DNA of 64,000 nt. It comes from Candidatus Eiseniibacteriota bacterium (GTDB lineage Bacteria > Orphanbacterota > Orphanbacteria > Orphanbacterales > Orphanbacteraceae). The notes beneath the pieces were generated by a model that was given only the letters and a program-made list of their open reading frames with translations, ran no database searches and was not told the origin of the DNA. A program made the position numbers and the translations under genes. Shown piece after piece: positions 26,401 to 38,823 of the stretch. The DNA is taken from contig JAJRWB010000012.1 in assembly GCA_024276995.1 (NCBI GenBank), positions 33,618 to 97,617 on the forward strand, given 5' to 3'. Numbering within the stretch: position 1 is the first letter of the stretch; each line of letters opens with the position of its first letter.

Positions 26401-27602
26401 GGGAGCCTCCTGATAACGAGGATCGTGGCGTCGTCGTCCCATTTGCCGCCGCCGAAGTTCTTCGCGGCTTCGAAGATCGCCTCGAGCAGTTCCTGGGCGG
26501 AGGCATTCTTGTGCTTCTCCATCAGTTCGGAAACGGGATCATCCCCGAAGTCTTCACTCGCGGCGTCGTGCCGTTCTAGGATACCGTCGGTGAGGATCAC
26601 CAGCACGCCTCCCCTGTCGAGGTGGACGAAGCCCCGCTTGAAACGGATATGCGGAAGGGGACCGAGAATCGAACCTCCCACGTCGAGCCGGAAGAATCCA
26701 CGGTCCATCAGGAGGAACGGGGGGACATGTCCGGCGTTGACGTACATCAAGTTGCCGTTCGCCTCGAGCTCGCCGTAGAAGAGGGAGACGAACTTCGTGG
26801 AGACCGTGCTTCGATGAATCACACGGTTCAGCTTCTCGATGGTAGGGGAGATTTTCGTTTCCTTCTCCACGCCCATGCGAAGCCCCGTCACCACGTCGCG
26901 TACGAGAAGGGCGGCGGGGAGGCCGTGGCCGCTCGCGTCGCCGAGGGCGATACCGAGAATATCCTCGCTCAGCTCGAGGAGGTCGTAGAAATCGCCCCCC
27001 ACGTCCTCGGCGGACACCGACCGCGCGGCGATTTCGTAGCCCGGAAAGACGGGGTTCCTCTTCGGAAAGAGGCTTCGCTGGATAAGACGAGTCTCCTTCA
27101 TGTCCGCGCGGATTCCCTCGGTCTCGAACCTATGGTTCAGCGCGTGGCGAATCGTGTTGAGGCATAGTTCGATCTCCTCACGCTGCCAACCGGGCGCGAG
27201 GCCGAAGGCGAGCACCGCGAGCCGCTCCCGCCCGACGAGAATCGCGGCCGAATCGGTGAAGCCGCCGATGACGTTCTCCTCGAATTCCTTGTCGATGCCG
27301 GGGGTGGTTGAATCGAAGATGTAGCACCTGTTCTTCATCAGGAGCCGGACGGGGGGATAGTCGAGGGGGATCCGCTTGCCCGCTTCGTCCCGGTTCGCGC
27401 TCTTCAGGTTGAGCCGGAGCTTCAGCTCGTCTCCCACCACCTCGTAGAGGCGGCCGTTGGCGATGGAAAGGCTTTCGCCGAACTGATCGACCACCTCGTG
27501 AATAACATCGGAAAGAAGCTTCGTTCTCTCGCCGGACATCTCGATCCGCGAGAGGAGCGTGTCGAGTTGTCGATAGAATCTTTTCCCGTCATGCAGCGGC
27601 AT
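26397..27602 (-). CDS. PP2C/SpoIIE-type serine phosphatase with GAF-like sensor
   Basis: A 401-residue protein. Residues ~20-170 look like a GAF-type sensor; from about residue 200 a SpoIIE/RsbU phosphatase domain follows: S-L-F-P, V-G-G-D-F-Y-D, L-G-D-A-S-G-H-G (metal-binding Asp), N-A-G-H-V-P-P and I-L-T-D-G-I-L-E near the end, with W-D-D-D-A-T as last acidic motif. Such enzymes dephosphorylate anti-anti-sigma proteins in partner-switch pathways; no STAS or kinase partner lies in the window. ATG 27602 is preceded by GAGGAAG; the gene is head to head with the atp operon. Confidence 0.86.
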   Translation of the reverse strand: MPLHDGKRFYRQLDTLLSRIEMSGERTKLLSDVIHEVVDQFGESLSIANGRLYEVVGDELKLRLNLKSANRDEAGKRIPLDYPPVRLLMKNRCYIFDSTTPGIDKEFEENVIGGFTDSAAILVGRERLAVLAFGLAPGWQREEIELCLNTIRHALNHRFETEGIRADMKETRLIQRSLFPKRNPVFPGYEIAARSVSAEDVGGDFYDLLELSEDILGIALGDASGHGLPAALLVRDVVTGLRMGVEKETKISPTIEKLNRVIHRSTVSTKFVSLFYGELEANGNLMYVNAGHVPPFLLMDRGFFRLDVGGSILGPLPHIRFKRGFVHLDRGGVLVILTDGILERHDAASEDFGDDPVSELMEKHKNASAQELLEAIFEAAKNFGGGKWDDDATILVIRRLP

Positions 27603-27745
27603 AAACTTCCTCTTTCTCCCCGCGAACGGCCCCACAGATGTTCCGTGACGGGCGGTGTGTTGGCAAGGAGAAATCGGCCCGCCCGCGCCTCGCCGGTGCT
27701 CGGTCGTCCCGGAGTTTCGGAGCTCTTCCGAAAGACGATTTCTTG

Positions 27746-27774
27746 TTGCCAAACAGGCAGGAGGCGAATATAAT
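27746..27774 (+). promoter_or_regulatory. Sigma70-like promoter of the atp operon
   Basis: TTGCCA (27746-27751) and a perfect TATAAT (27769-27774) are separated by exactly 17 bases, the best promoter in the window. It lies directly before the first atp gene and points along it. The predicted transcription start, about 27781, is only a few bases before the TTG at 27784. Confidence 0.75.
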
Positions 27775-27783
27775 ATAAATCTT

Positions 27784-28077
27784 TTGAGCAGCGAAAACCG
27801 GAAAAAGGAGAAAAACGGTCCCGATCCGGTGCGGAGCGGGTTCGACAAGATCAGGCGGGCGGGGCGAGCCGAGTCGCTTGTGGGGCGCTATCTCCACCTG
27901 GGGCTTACGTTTACGCTCTCCATCCTCCTTTTTCTCTACGTGGGGTATCGGCTCGACGGCCGTCTCGGGACGCTCCCCCTGTTCACCCTGATCGGGACGT
28001 TTCTCGGAGCCGGCGGGGGCTTCCTGTACATCTACAGGGAGCTGATCACCGGGCGGGGACGGAACGGGTCGGAGTGA
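27784..28077 (+). CDS. atpZ: AtpZ/AtpI-type F0 accessory membrane protein
   Basis: A 97-residue protein: a basic N-terminal ~35 residues, then two membrane helices (Y-L-H-L-G-L-T-F-T-L-S... and F-T-L-I-G-T-F-L-G-A-G) linked by Y-R-L-D-G-R-L-G, the hairpin layout of the F0F1-ATPase gene-1 family, which aids assembly of the c-ring or transports Mg. The start is uncertain: TTG 27784 would make the message nearly leaderless; GTG 27829 would give 82 residues with AAGGAG 18 bases upstream. First gene of the atp operon. Confidence 0.72.
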   Translation: MSSENRKKEKNGPDPVRSGFDKIRRAGRAESLVGRYLHLGLTFTLSILLFLYVGYRLDGRLGTLPLFTLIGTFLGAGGGFLYIYRELITGRGRNGSE

Positions 28078-28081
28078 CCGA

Positions 28082-28525
28082 ATGAGAGCGGGATCGGTTC
28101 GGCTTTTCGGGGCAGGCTGCCTGGTTGTGGTGGCGCTGCTCTTCTTCGGCCTCAGACCGCTTTACATGGCGCGGTTCCGGGAAGAGGGGGTTCTCTCTCT
28201 CGCGCTGGGCCTCGCTGCGTGTCTCGGAGTGGTGGGGGCGAGTTTTTTCTTGCTGAGGTGGGCGATCGGGGCGTCGAACGCCGCATTCCACCTCGCCTTC
28301 GCCGGCGGGATCGCCGGGCGCCTGCTTATTCTCGGGGCGCTCGTGGGCATCTCCCGCCTGGCGCCGGGCGTGAACGGGACGGGTGTCGCGTTCGCGGTGA
28401 TAACGGCTTTCTTTCCGCTTACCATCCTGGAGCTTTTCTGCGTGCTCCGGGGGAAGAGCGGATCAAATGAGCGGGACCGGCGGGACGACACTCCGGGGCG
28501 GTCTCGAGCGGGACGAATAGAATGA
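28082..28525 (+). CDS. AtpI-like small membrane protein of the atp operon
   Basis: A 147-residue protein with four predicted membrane helices (about residues 8-22, 40-57, 66-88 and 95-120), a G-x-x-x-R-L-L-I-L-G loop and a highly charged C-terminal tail. Sequence motifs are weak, but its place between atpZ and atpB and its four-helix layout match ATP synthase I proteins, which help build the F0 sector. ATG 28082 follows the upstream stop by four bases; the gene ends in an ATGA overlap with atpB. Confidence 0.65.
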   Translation: MRAGSVRLFGAGCLVVVALLFFGLRPLYMARFREEGVLSLALGLAACLGVVGASFFLLRWAIGASNAAFHLAFAGGIAGRLLILGALVGISRLAPGVNGTGVAFAVITAFFPLTILELFCVLRGKSGSNERDRRDDTPGRSRAGRIE

Positions 28526-29400
28526 CGGAGACAACAGTCGGGGAGTTCCTGCTCGCGCAGGTGGGCGGGCACGGTGGCGAAGAAGCGGTCGGGGGCGCGG
28601 TCCACGGAGCGGAGCACGCCGCCGGATCGTTCGAATTCACCGAGATGTTTCACCACATCCAGGACCACGCGCTCATCGCCATTCCCCCGGTGCATATCGG
28701 CGGTGTGACCTTCGATTTCTCGATCACCAAGTTCATCCTCATGATGTGGATCTCCGGGCTTCTCTCCCTTCTCGTCTTTGGTGCGGTGGGGAGGAGGATC
28801 CGGGACGGGCGCGCGCCCCGCGGCGCCTTCGCGAACCTGTTCGAATCTCTCTTCCTCTTCGTCCGGGATGAGATGGTTTACAACATGATGGGGAAGGAAG
28901 CGGGGCGGCGTTACGCGCCGTATTTTTCGTCCCTTTTCTTCTTCATCCTGTTCTGCAATCTCTTCGGGCTCATCCCATTCATGAATACGGCCACGGGAAA
29001 CCTGGCGGTTACCGGCGGGCTCGCCGTGCTGACCTTCCTCATGACCCAGGCGGGGGGGATGCGCGCCATCGGTGTCGTACCCTAGCTGAAGAACATCGTT
29101 CCACCGGGGCTTCCCGTTTTTCTCTTTCCCATCATGTTGCCCATCGAAATCATGGGGCACTTCACGAAGCCCTTCGCCCTCACCGTGCGACTCTTCGCCA
29201 ACATGGTCGGCGGCCACGTGATCATCTTGTCGCTCATCGGCATGATTTTCATGTTTCGCGCACTCTGGGTCGCCCCAATAGCGATCGGGTTCATATTGTT
29301 CATCGATTTTCTCGAAGTGCTTGTGGCGTTTCTGCAGGCGTATGTTTTCGTTCTTCTGTCGATCCTCTTCGTCAATTCGGCGATTCATCCGGAGCATTAG
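28522..29400 (+). CDS. atpB: ATP synthase subunit a, interrupted by an in-frame TAG
   Basis: In one frame from ATG 28522 to the TAG ending at 29400 the gene would encode 292 residues, normal for subunit a. A TAG at 29083-29085 cuts it after residue 187. Both sides are plainly AtpB: before it T-A-T-G-N-L-A-V-T, after it P-I-M-L-P-I-E, the essential arginine in L-T-V-R-L-F-A-N-M, and F-L-Q-A-Y-V-F. The stop sits where a Tyr (TAC) would fit before L-K-N-I-V-P-P-G. The truncated product would lack the proton-channel arginine and could not work. The N-terminus is His-rich. Neighbouring genes use TAG as a normal stop, so global recoding is unlikely. Confidence 0.85.
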
Positions 29401-29479
29401 ACGGAGGATCAACATTCATGACCGTCCGCGCGGGTGAAAGGAAACCGCCGGAGGGGAGTCATCAAGGAGGAAACAGGAA

Positions 29480-29701
29480 ATGGATTTCGGATTTCTCGGT
29501 GCTGGTATCGGAGCCGGTCTTGCTGTGATCGGCGCTGGTCTCGGAATCGGCCGGCTCGCCGGCTCCGCACTGGAGAGCATGGGCCGCCAGCCGGAGGCGA
29601 TGGGCGATCTCCGGGCGAACATGGTGATCGCCGCCGCCCTCGTCGAGGGGGTCGCGCTGTTCGCGCTCGTTATCTGTATTCTTCTGGCCACGAAGGCTTG
29701 A
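29480..29701 (+). CDS. atpE: ATP synthase subunit c
   Basis: A 73-residue helical hairpin. Helix 1 is glycine-rich (G-A-G-I-G-A-G-L); the polar loop is R-Q-P-E-A; helix 2 carries the ion-binding glutamate in A-L-V-E-G-V-A-L-F. The residue after the glutamate is Gly rather than Ser/Thr, and helix 1 has no Gln at the sodium-site position, so this c-ring is expected to use protons rather than sodium. AGGAGG lies well placed before ATG 29480. Confidence 0.92.
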   Translation: MDFGFLGAGIGAGLAVIGAGLGIGRLAGSALESMGRQPEAMGDLRANMVIAAALVEGVALFALVICILLATKA

Positions 29702-29731
29702 TCACCGGCGACGCCGAAGGCGGGGGTTTGA

Positions 29732-30235
29732 ATGGATAATCTGTTAGCCATAAACCCGGGGCTCATGATCTGGACCATCGTGAGCTTCCTGATATTCGTC
29801 TTCCTTCTCCGGAAGCTGGCATGGGGACCGATCATGAGCGGTCTCGACATGCGGGAGAAGGGTATCCGCGACTCGATCGAGCAGGCGGAGCGGAATCGGG
29901 AGGAGTCGGAGAAGATTCTCGATGAGCAGAAAGAGGCGCTTCGCCGCACGCACGAGGAAGCGAAGGAAATGATCGCCCGATCGCGAGATTCCGCGGAGAA
30001 AGAGGGGAACCGGATCATCGAAAAGGCCCGGAAAGAGGGCGACGATCTCATCGAAAGGGCGAGGGCGGAGATTCGGTCGGAAGAGCGGCGTGCCGTGGAG
30101 GAAGTTCGTCGCCAAGCGGTCGACATCGCCCTCGACGCGGCGGGCAGACTGATACGGAAATCACTCGAAACCGAGGATCACCGGCGGATCGTGGAAGATT
30201 TCATCGCCCGGCTCGGCTCGGAGCGCGATTCGTGA
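29732..30235 (+). CDS. atpF: ATP synthase subunit b
   Basis: A 167-residue peripheral-stalk subunit: one N-terminal membrane helix (about residues 8-27) followed by a long charged coiled coil (E-E-S-E-K-I-L, A-R-K-E-G-D, and so on) ending in a short delta-binding segment. Only one b gene is present, so the stalk should be a homodimer. The gene overlaps atpH by a GTGA. Confidence 0.92.
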   Translation: MDNLLAINPGLMIWTIVSFLIFVFLLRKLAWGPIMSGLDMREKGIRDSIEQAERNREESEKILDEQKEALRRTHEEAKEMIARSRDSAEKEGNRIIEKARKEGDDLIERARAEIRSEERRAVEEVRRQAVDIALDAAGRLIRKSLETEDHRRIVEDFIARLGSERDS

Positions 30236-30795
30236 GCACTTTCGGCGGAGCGATAGGGCGTGTCTACGCCGCGGCGCTTTACGAACTGGCCCGCGACGGT
30301 GGTGCCCTCGAGGAGCGACTCGAGGAAGTGCGCGCCCTGGCGGGGGTGATCGACCGGGAAAAGGGTCTTCGAGAAATCCTCACCTCGCCGCGGATCTCTG
30401 TGGCGGAAAAGGAGAGGCTGGTCTCCGATGTGATGGGGCCGGGCGTCTCGACGGAACTTAAGAACCTCGTGAATCTGCTGATCGGGCGAAACAGGCACTT
30501 CTTCCTGCGCGAAATCCTCGAGACGTTCGTGGAGATCTACCGGGAAGAGAAGGGGCAGATCAAGGCGAAGGTCACCACCGCCTTGCCTCTCGACGACGAA
30601 ACGGCCGGCCGCCTCGCGGCGGCGCTCGGTTCGCGCACCGGGAGGGAGGTTTTGTTCGACAGGAGTGTCGATGCCGGCCTGGTGGGCGGTGTCGTCATAC
30701 GCTACGGCGATTACATCGTGGACGGCAGTTTGAAAACACGGATACGCAAGATGAAGGAAAGCCTCCTCGAAACCACAGATCAACAAGGGAGCTAG
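30232..30795 (+). CDS. atpH: ATP synthase subunit delta
   Basis: A 187-residue protein with the helical OSCP/delta N-terminal domain (A[11 protein letters not shown]) and the C-terminal [12 protein letters not shown] signature. It links the b stalk to the top of the alpha-beta hexamer. GTG start in a GTGA overlap with atpF. Confidence 0.92.
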   Translation: MSTFGGAIGRVYAAALYELARDGGALEERLEEVRALAGVIDREKGLREILTSPRISVAEKERLVSDVMGPGVSTELKNLVNLLIGRNRHFFLREILETFVEIYREEKGQIKAKVTTALPLDDETAGRLAAALGSRTGREVLFDRSVDAGLVGGVVIRYGDYIVDGSLKTRIRKMKESLLETTDQQGS

Positions 30796-30803
30796 GCGTT
30801 CAG

Positions 30804-32324
<1,521 letters not shown>

Positions 32325-32333
32325 CACCAGACC

Positions 32334-34650
<2,317 letters not shown>

Positions 34651-34914
34651 ATGGAAAGAGAGCTGCACTGCGAAATCCTCTCTCCCGACGGGAGCGTTTG
34701 GTCGGGAGAGGCCGTCATGGTGGTGGCCACTGCCGTCGACGGGCAGCTGGGTATCCTCTTCAACCACGCCCCCCTCGTTACCGCCCTCGGCGACGGCCCG
34801 CTCCGGCTCAAGTCGGCCGACGGGTCGGAGAGAAAGTACGTCGCCCATGGCGGCTTTCTCGAAGTGTTCCGCAACCGGGTGACCGTGCTGACCGACAAGA
34901 TCGAGGAAGGATAG
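34651..34914 (+). CDS. atpC: ATP synthase subunit epsilon, short form
   Basis: An 87-residue subunit consisting only of the N-terminal beta-sandwich (G-I-L-F-N-H-A-P-L-V-T-A-L-G near the middle, then H-G-G-F-L-E-V). The C-terminal helical hairpin that inhibits ATP hydrolysis in ~135-residue proteins is absent. Short forms are known in the FCB group. It starts directly after the atpD stop and ends the operon; no clear terminator hairpin is visible before the convergent gene at 34942. Confidence 0.92.
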   Translation: MERELHCEILSPDGSVWSGEAVMVVATAVDGQLGILFNHAPLVTALGDGPLRLKSADGSERKYVAHGGFLEVFRNRVTVLTDKIEEG

Positions 34915-34941
34915 CCCCGCCGCGGTGCTCGTATCCGCGAT

Positions 34942-36345
34942 CTACCTGACGAGCACGACCCGTCCGCCGGCCGGCGACCGATCGGAACGGACGGGCCGAT
35001 AGAAATAGACTCCCGCTCCCGCGTCGTCCCCACCGTCGGTACGCCCGTCCCACACGAACGAATCATTTCCTTCCAGGCGCCTGACGAGCCTTCCCGCCGG
35101 GTCATAGATATCGATTTCCCGCACCTCGTCGCCCGGTCGGCGGAAGAAGAGTTCCGTGCTCGAGCGAAAGGGATTCGGCTGCGCCCACGAGGCGCGATTC
35201 GCGGGGAATGAACCGGCCTCCCCGGAGCCGGCGATTCCCACGTCGATCGGGCTTACTACTACGAGATCGAACGGCGGAAGGCCGGTCGAAATCGGGCTCG
35301 TCGTCAGTTCGGTTTCGGAAACGGTGTTCACCACCCGAACGCCGGGGGAAACGGCGTCCCTGTCGGCGAGAAAGAGAAGAGACGACGAATCGTCGTATTC
35401 GAGGTCCGAAACGAATCCGGTGGTGGAGAGAATCGTGCCGAGCTTCGCTCCGGTGGCGACGGAGACGGTGACAAGCTGGTTGGTATAGAAGAAATCGGAC
35501 GACACGATCGCATACGCCGTGTTTCCCGCCATGGCGAACGGTCCGACGTCGCCGCCGAGATCGGTTTCGGTGGTGACCCATCCTTCCGATGCGAGGCTGT
35601 TCGTATTCACCTTTTCAATCCCCCCGTCATTCACGCCGTATGCGCCGAGGAGCGAGACATAGAGCGCCGCGCCCGCCGAGTCGAGCGTCATCTGGCCGTT
35701 CGGGTTCCCCGCGGAAAGAGAGATCGCCTGGGTGCCTGGAAGAGAACCGTCGGCGTCGACGGTGAGATTCGTGGTGATATCGATCACGGCGATCATCCCG
35801 GGAACGACGGGAGTCCAGAAGTTATTCCTGTCGAGCCGTTGAAGCTGGACGAAGAGCAGGTCGCCGCGTCGCGCCATGCGGCTCATCTCGGGAAGGCCAT
35901 CGGTGTCGGCGAAAGGGGACAGATCGATCGAATCGATCACCGCTCCGGTGGCGGGATTCATTTCGTAGAGCCACGCCGACTCGTAGCGCGATACGTACGA
36001 GCGCGACGGGTCGATCACCACGATATCCTGGGGGTTGCTTCCCGGTCCGGTCGACACCTCCGACTGCGTGGCGAACGAGAGCGCTGGGTCGAGAATCTGG
36101 ATGTTGTCCGCCAAGGAACGGTTGAGAACGTACAGCTTTTCCCCGGCGTAGCGGACAACGGGATCGGAGCCGACCGCCTGGAGACCGGTGGCGGTGGTGA
36201 ACGCCGAGTCGATCTGAATGGTCGCGCAGTTGCCGCTCGTCTCGTACGCGGTGGTCACCGAAAAGAGAAAGGGCTGCGTGGCGGCGACGCTCGGCGTGGC
36301 GGCAAAAAGGAGCGCCGCGGCGAGAATCGTTTTGTTTCGGGTCAT
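34942..36345 (-). CDS. Secreted beta-propeller protein with FlgD-like C-terminal domain
   Basis: A 467-residue exported protein. A signal peptide spans residues 1-22 (cleavage near V-A-A-T-Q). Residues ~30-370 contain repeated short strands with Y-V-S-L, L-Y-V-L-N and similar propeller-blade patterns, as in YncE-like proteins; the last ~75 residues are FlgD-like (Q-P-N-P-F, D-I-Y-D-P-A-G-R, G-V-Y-F-Y). It follows the BtuB-like receptor directly: ATG 36345 has AAAGGA nine bases upstream, and another ATG (36354) overlaps the receptor stop. Under the same cobalamin riboswitch it may be a surface partner in corrinoid capture (inference). Confidence 0.75.
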   Translation of the reverse strand: MTRNKTILAAALLFAATPSVAATQPFLFSVTTAYETSGNCATIQIDSAFTTATGLQAVGSDPVVRYAGEKLYVLNRSLADNIQILDPALSFATQSEVSTGPGSNPQDIVVIDPSRSYVSRYESAWLYEMNPATGAVIDSIDLSPFADTDGLPEMSRMARRGDLLFVQLQRLDRNNFWTPVVPGMIAVIDITTNLTVDADGSLPGTQAISLSAGNPNGQMTLDSAGAALYVSLLGAYGVNDGGIEKVNTNSLASEGWVTTETDLGGDVGPFAMAGNTAYAIVSSDFFYTNQLVTVSVATGAKLGTILSTTGFVSDLEYDDSSSLLFLADRDAVSPGVRVVNTVSETELTTSPISTGLPPFDLVVVSPIDVGIAGSGEAGSFPANRASWAQPNPFRSSTELFFRRPGDEVREIDIYDPAGRLVRRLEGNDSFVWDGRTDGGDDAGAGVYFYRPVRSDRSPAGGRVVLVR

Positions 36346-36350
36346 GTGAA

Positions 36351-38417
36351 TCATCCTTTCGTGTTCTTCTGCCGGCGAAACTGAGTGGTCATGTAGACCG
36401 TCCTGCCGGGCATGGGATAGCCGAAGGCGTCGTCGGAACGGACGTCGCCGATATTCTGCACATCGATGTCGACGATGAATCGGGATTGGTGGAAGCGGCA
36501 CTCGATGCCGGCGCCGTGGTACGCTCTTGCCTCGGCGCGATCGATGTCGGTGTTCGCCCTGTCCCGGAACCATCCGTCGTGATAATCGTATTCGTAACGC
36601 GCGCTGAACCGCCCCACGTCCCAGGAGAGCCGCCCGTAGAACTCGCGGGGGGATACGTACGGGAGCCACTTTCCTTCCCAGAGGGAGACGGTGCCGGTAT
36701 GGCGGGCATCCTGGGTGGTGAACGATCCGCTCGCCCGGAACCGTCTTCCCACGCGCAGGTTCGCTTCGACCTCCACGCCGCGCACCACGGCGTCTTCGAG
36801 ATTCCGGGCGACGAAGTTTCTCTGCGAGTTCTGGACGAAGTAGATGAGCGAATCCCGGGTCGATCGATAGGCGCTCAACTCGAGCCGGCCCGTGATCCTT
36901 CCCGGCGCACTCTTTTCGATGATCAGTCCGCCGTCCCACGTGACCCCCTCTTCGGGAACGAGCATCGTGTTGCTCCTCACCTCGCCGTCGGTTCCGAAAA
37001 TCTCGAAGAGCGTGGGGAAGCGGGCATACTCGGTGCGCGCCGCCCGCACGGTGAGGAGCGAAGAAAGGCGTCCGGTCATGCCGAAGCTGAAACCATGGAA
37101 CCGTGTCGTATGGGCGTCGTCGTTCTCGATCGGCGGGCGGCCGAACGGCGGGGGACCGAAGTAGTTGTCCTTTCCCGTCATGCTCCGCCATGAGGCGAAT
37201 AGCTTCAACCGGTCCGACAGGTATGCGGCCTGGTCTTCCACCGACAGATCGACCCTGTCGCGTCGGCGTTCGAACGATCGGGCCGCGGCGGTCGCCTCCT
37301 CGGGAAGGAAGCTCTCGGCGCGCCCCTCGAGAACTACGGTCCACTGCTGGTTCGCCTCGAACCAGAATCCGGTGGCCACCGCCCGAGCGCCCAGGGTTTT
37401 CGAGTTCTGGACCACGTCGTTCCGGTTGAGACCGCTCTCGTTCGCCGGGTTGTAGTACCTGTCCCGGCGGGAGATCGAGTAGCCGGTGAAATCGAGCTGA
37501 AGCCTGTGGGCGACCAGCTCCGGCGACTCGATAGTGGCGGATGTCATGTGGCGCCTATGATCGGCCGAGGCTTCTTTGTATATCAAATTCCCGTGTCCGG
37601 GGATGCCGTTCTCCTTCAGGAGCCAGTCGTCGTGTAGCCGGACTTGCCAGCCCGACACGGGGGCGAAGCTGATCCGGGTCATCATGTTGTTCTCGGTGAA
37701 GCGGTTGTTTCCTCTCGCCATGACCGTGTCGTCCGTGCCGTTGAGGAATCGCGTGCCCGGGTCGTAGAGGAAGAGGAAGTCGCCGTCCGACCGGAGCCGT
37801 CTGAGAGAGACGATATACTCCGTCTCTCCGACACGGCCCGACTGCATCGCCGTTGTCTTCCATGTGTTGTAGCTTCCCGCCGTGACGGAAAGGGCCGTCG
37901 AACCGTCTCCGGCGGACCGGCTTCTCAGATCGATCACCCCGCCGATGCCCGAGGTGCCGAGAAACGCGGGCGCGCCGCTTCGATACACCGTGGCGGTGGA
38001 GAGATGATCGAGGGGGAGTTCCGACAGATCGGTGGTGCCCCATTGGGCGGAGTTGAGTGGAACGCCGTCGAGATAGATCTCCACCTGTCCCGGAGAGCTC
38101 GCCCGTATCGATGCGGTGGTAAACGAGCCGAGGGAACCGTAGCGGCGAACGTGGATCCCGGCGGCCCTCTCGATCACGTCGGCCACCGAGAGCATTCGGC
38201 GGCTTTCTTCCTCGATATCGAGCACGGTAGCGAAATACGGCGAATCGCCGGCGCCTTCACCGGTGATCGGCCTGCCCGGTACGCGGATCGTATCGGTCAC
38301 CACGGGCGGAGCTTCGCCGCCGCCGTCGGGAGAGACGGCACCCGCGGGGAAAGCGAAAAGGATGATCGCGCACGGCGGAATCCACGCCGCCGTGCGGGCG
38401 AACCGGAAAAGCGTCAT
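36351..38417 (-). CDS. btuB: BtuB-like TonB-dependent outer-membrane receptor
   Basis: A 688-residue receptor: signal peptide (residues 1-27), a TonB-box-like V-T-D-T-I-R-V-P segment, a plug domain (S-V-A-D-V-I-E-R-A-A-G-I-H-V-R-R-Y-G-S-L-G, and I-Y-L-D-G-V-P-L-N) and a C-terminal beta barrel ending in M-T-T-Q-F-R-R. The family imports large ligands across the outer membrane using TonB energy. Assignment to cobalamin rests on the cobalamin riboswitch directly upstream (38552-38702). No BtuF/BtuCD or TonB genes are in the window. Confidence 0.85.
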   Translation of the reverse strand: MTLFRFARTAAWIPPCAIILFAFPAGAVSPDGGGEAPPVVTDTIRVPGRPITGEGAGDSPYFATVLDIEEESRRMLSVADVIERAAGIHVRRYGSLGSFTTASIRASSPGQVEIYLDGVPLNSAQWGTTDLSELPLDHLSTATVYRSGAPAFLGTSGIGGVIDLRSRSAGDGSTALSVTAGSYNTWKTTAMQSGRVGETEYIVSLRRLRSDGDFLFLYDPGTRFLNGTDDTVMARGNNRFTENNMMTRISFAPVSGWQVRLHDDWLLKENGIPGHGNLIYKEASADHRRHMTSATIESPELVAHRLQLDFTGYSISRRDRYYNPANESGLNRNDVVQNSKTLGARAVATGFWFEANQQWTVVLEGRAESFLPEEATAAARSFERRRDRVDLSVEDQAAYLSDRLKLFASWRSMTGKDNYFGPPPFGRPPIENDDAHTTRFHGFSFGMTGRLSSLLTVRAARTEYARFPTLFEIFGTDGEVRSNTMLVPEEGVTWDGGLIIEKSAPGRITGRLELSAYRSTRDSLIYFVQNSQRNFVARNLEDAVVRGVEVEANLRVGRRFRASGSFTTQDARHTGTVSLWEGKWLPYVSPREFYGRLSWDVGRFSARYEYDYHDGWFRDRANTDIDRAEARAYHGAGIECRFHQSRFIVDIDVQNIGDVRSDDAFGYPMPGRTVYMTTQFRRQKNTKG

Positions 38418-38551
38418 GAGAACGCTCGATGCAGCCGGGACGGGAACGCCCGCGCGGGAGTTCCAAGAGAAAACCGAGGGGGATGGCGCCTCGGGGATCG
38501 TCGACCCCGCGGCGGCCTTTCCACGAGCCGGCTGCGGTTCCCGATCCTCCG

Positions 38552-38702
38552 AGAAGGTCTTCTGACTTCCGGTTCACCCTACTTTCCGCGCCTTCCCGCG
38601 AATACTCTTCGCAGTGGCCTACAGCGGATTTCGTCACCGGTTACAGCGGCGGGCCCGCAACGGATTCGCACCGTTTTCCCTGAGCCCGGAGAATCGTATG
38701 TA
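38552..38702 (-). ncRNA. Cobalamin (B12) riboswitch
   Basis: On the minus strand the leader shows the B12-riboswitch core in order: A-G-G-G-A-A near 38681, G-G-T-G-C-G-A-A-T-C-C, G-C-G-G-G-C-C-C-G-C-C-G-C-T-G-T-A-A (the conserved C-C-C-G-C-x-x-C-T-G-T box) around 38643-38660, then G-G-G-A-A-G-G-C-G-C and A-A-G-T-C-A-G-A-A-G-A-C-C at 38556-38568. It lies about 135 bases before the BtuB-like ATG; binding should repress the receptor and the propeller gene. Boundaries are approximate. Confidence 0.9.
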
Positions 38703-38714
38703 TTGCGAGGAAGA

Positions 38715-38743
38715 GCTTAGGACGGTGCGCAGCCGCGTGTCAA
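38715..38743 (-). promoter_or_regulatory. Promoter of the riboswitch-btuB transcript
   Basis: On the minus strand a perfect TTGACA (complement of 38738-38743) is followed after 17 bases by a weak -10 box CTAAGC (complement of 38715-38720). It lies just upstream of the cobalamin riboswitch and in the right direction. Confidence 0.55.
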
Positions 38744-38823
38744 GAACGATTCGCCACCCCGGACGGAAGCCGGCCGATACCGGTGACGGCGCGGGCGGGG
38801 CGCCCGCGCTGCGCCATCGCCGG

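Noticed and set aside
29083-29085. TAG in atpB as pyrrolysine or TAG reassignment
   Set aside because: TAG ends several neighbouring genes, no pyl genes are in the window, and pyrrolysine is not known in subunit a; a base error is simpler.
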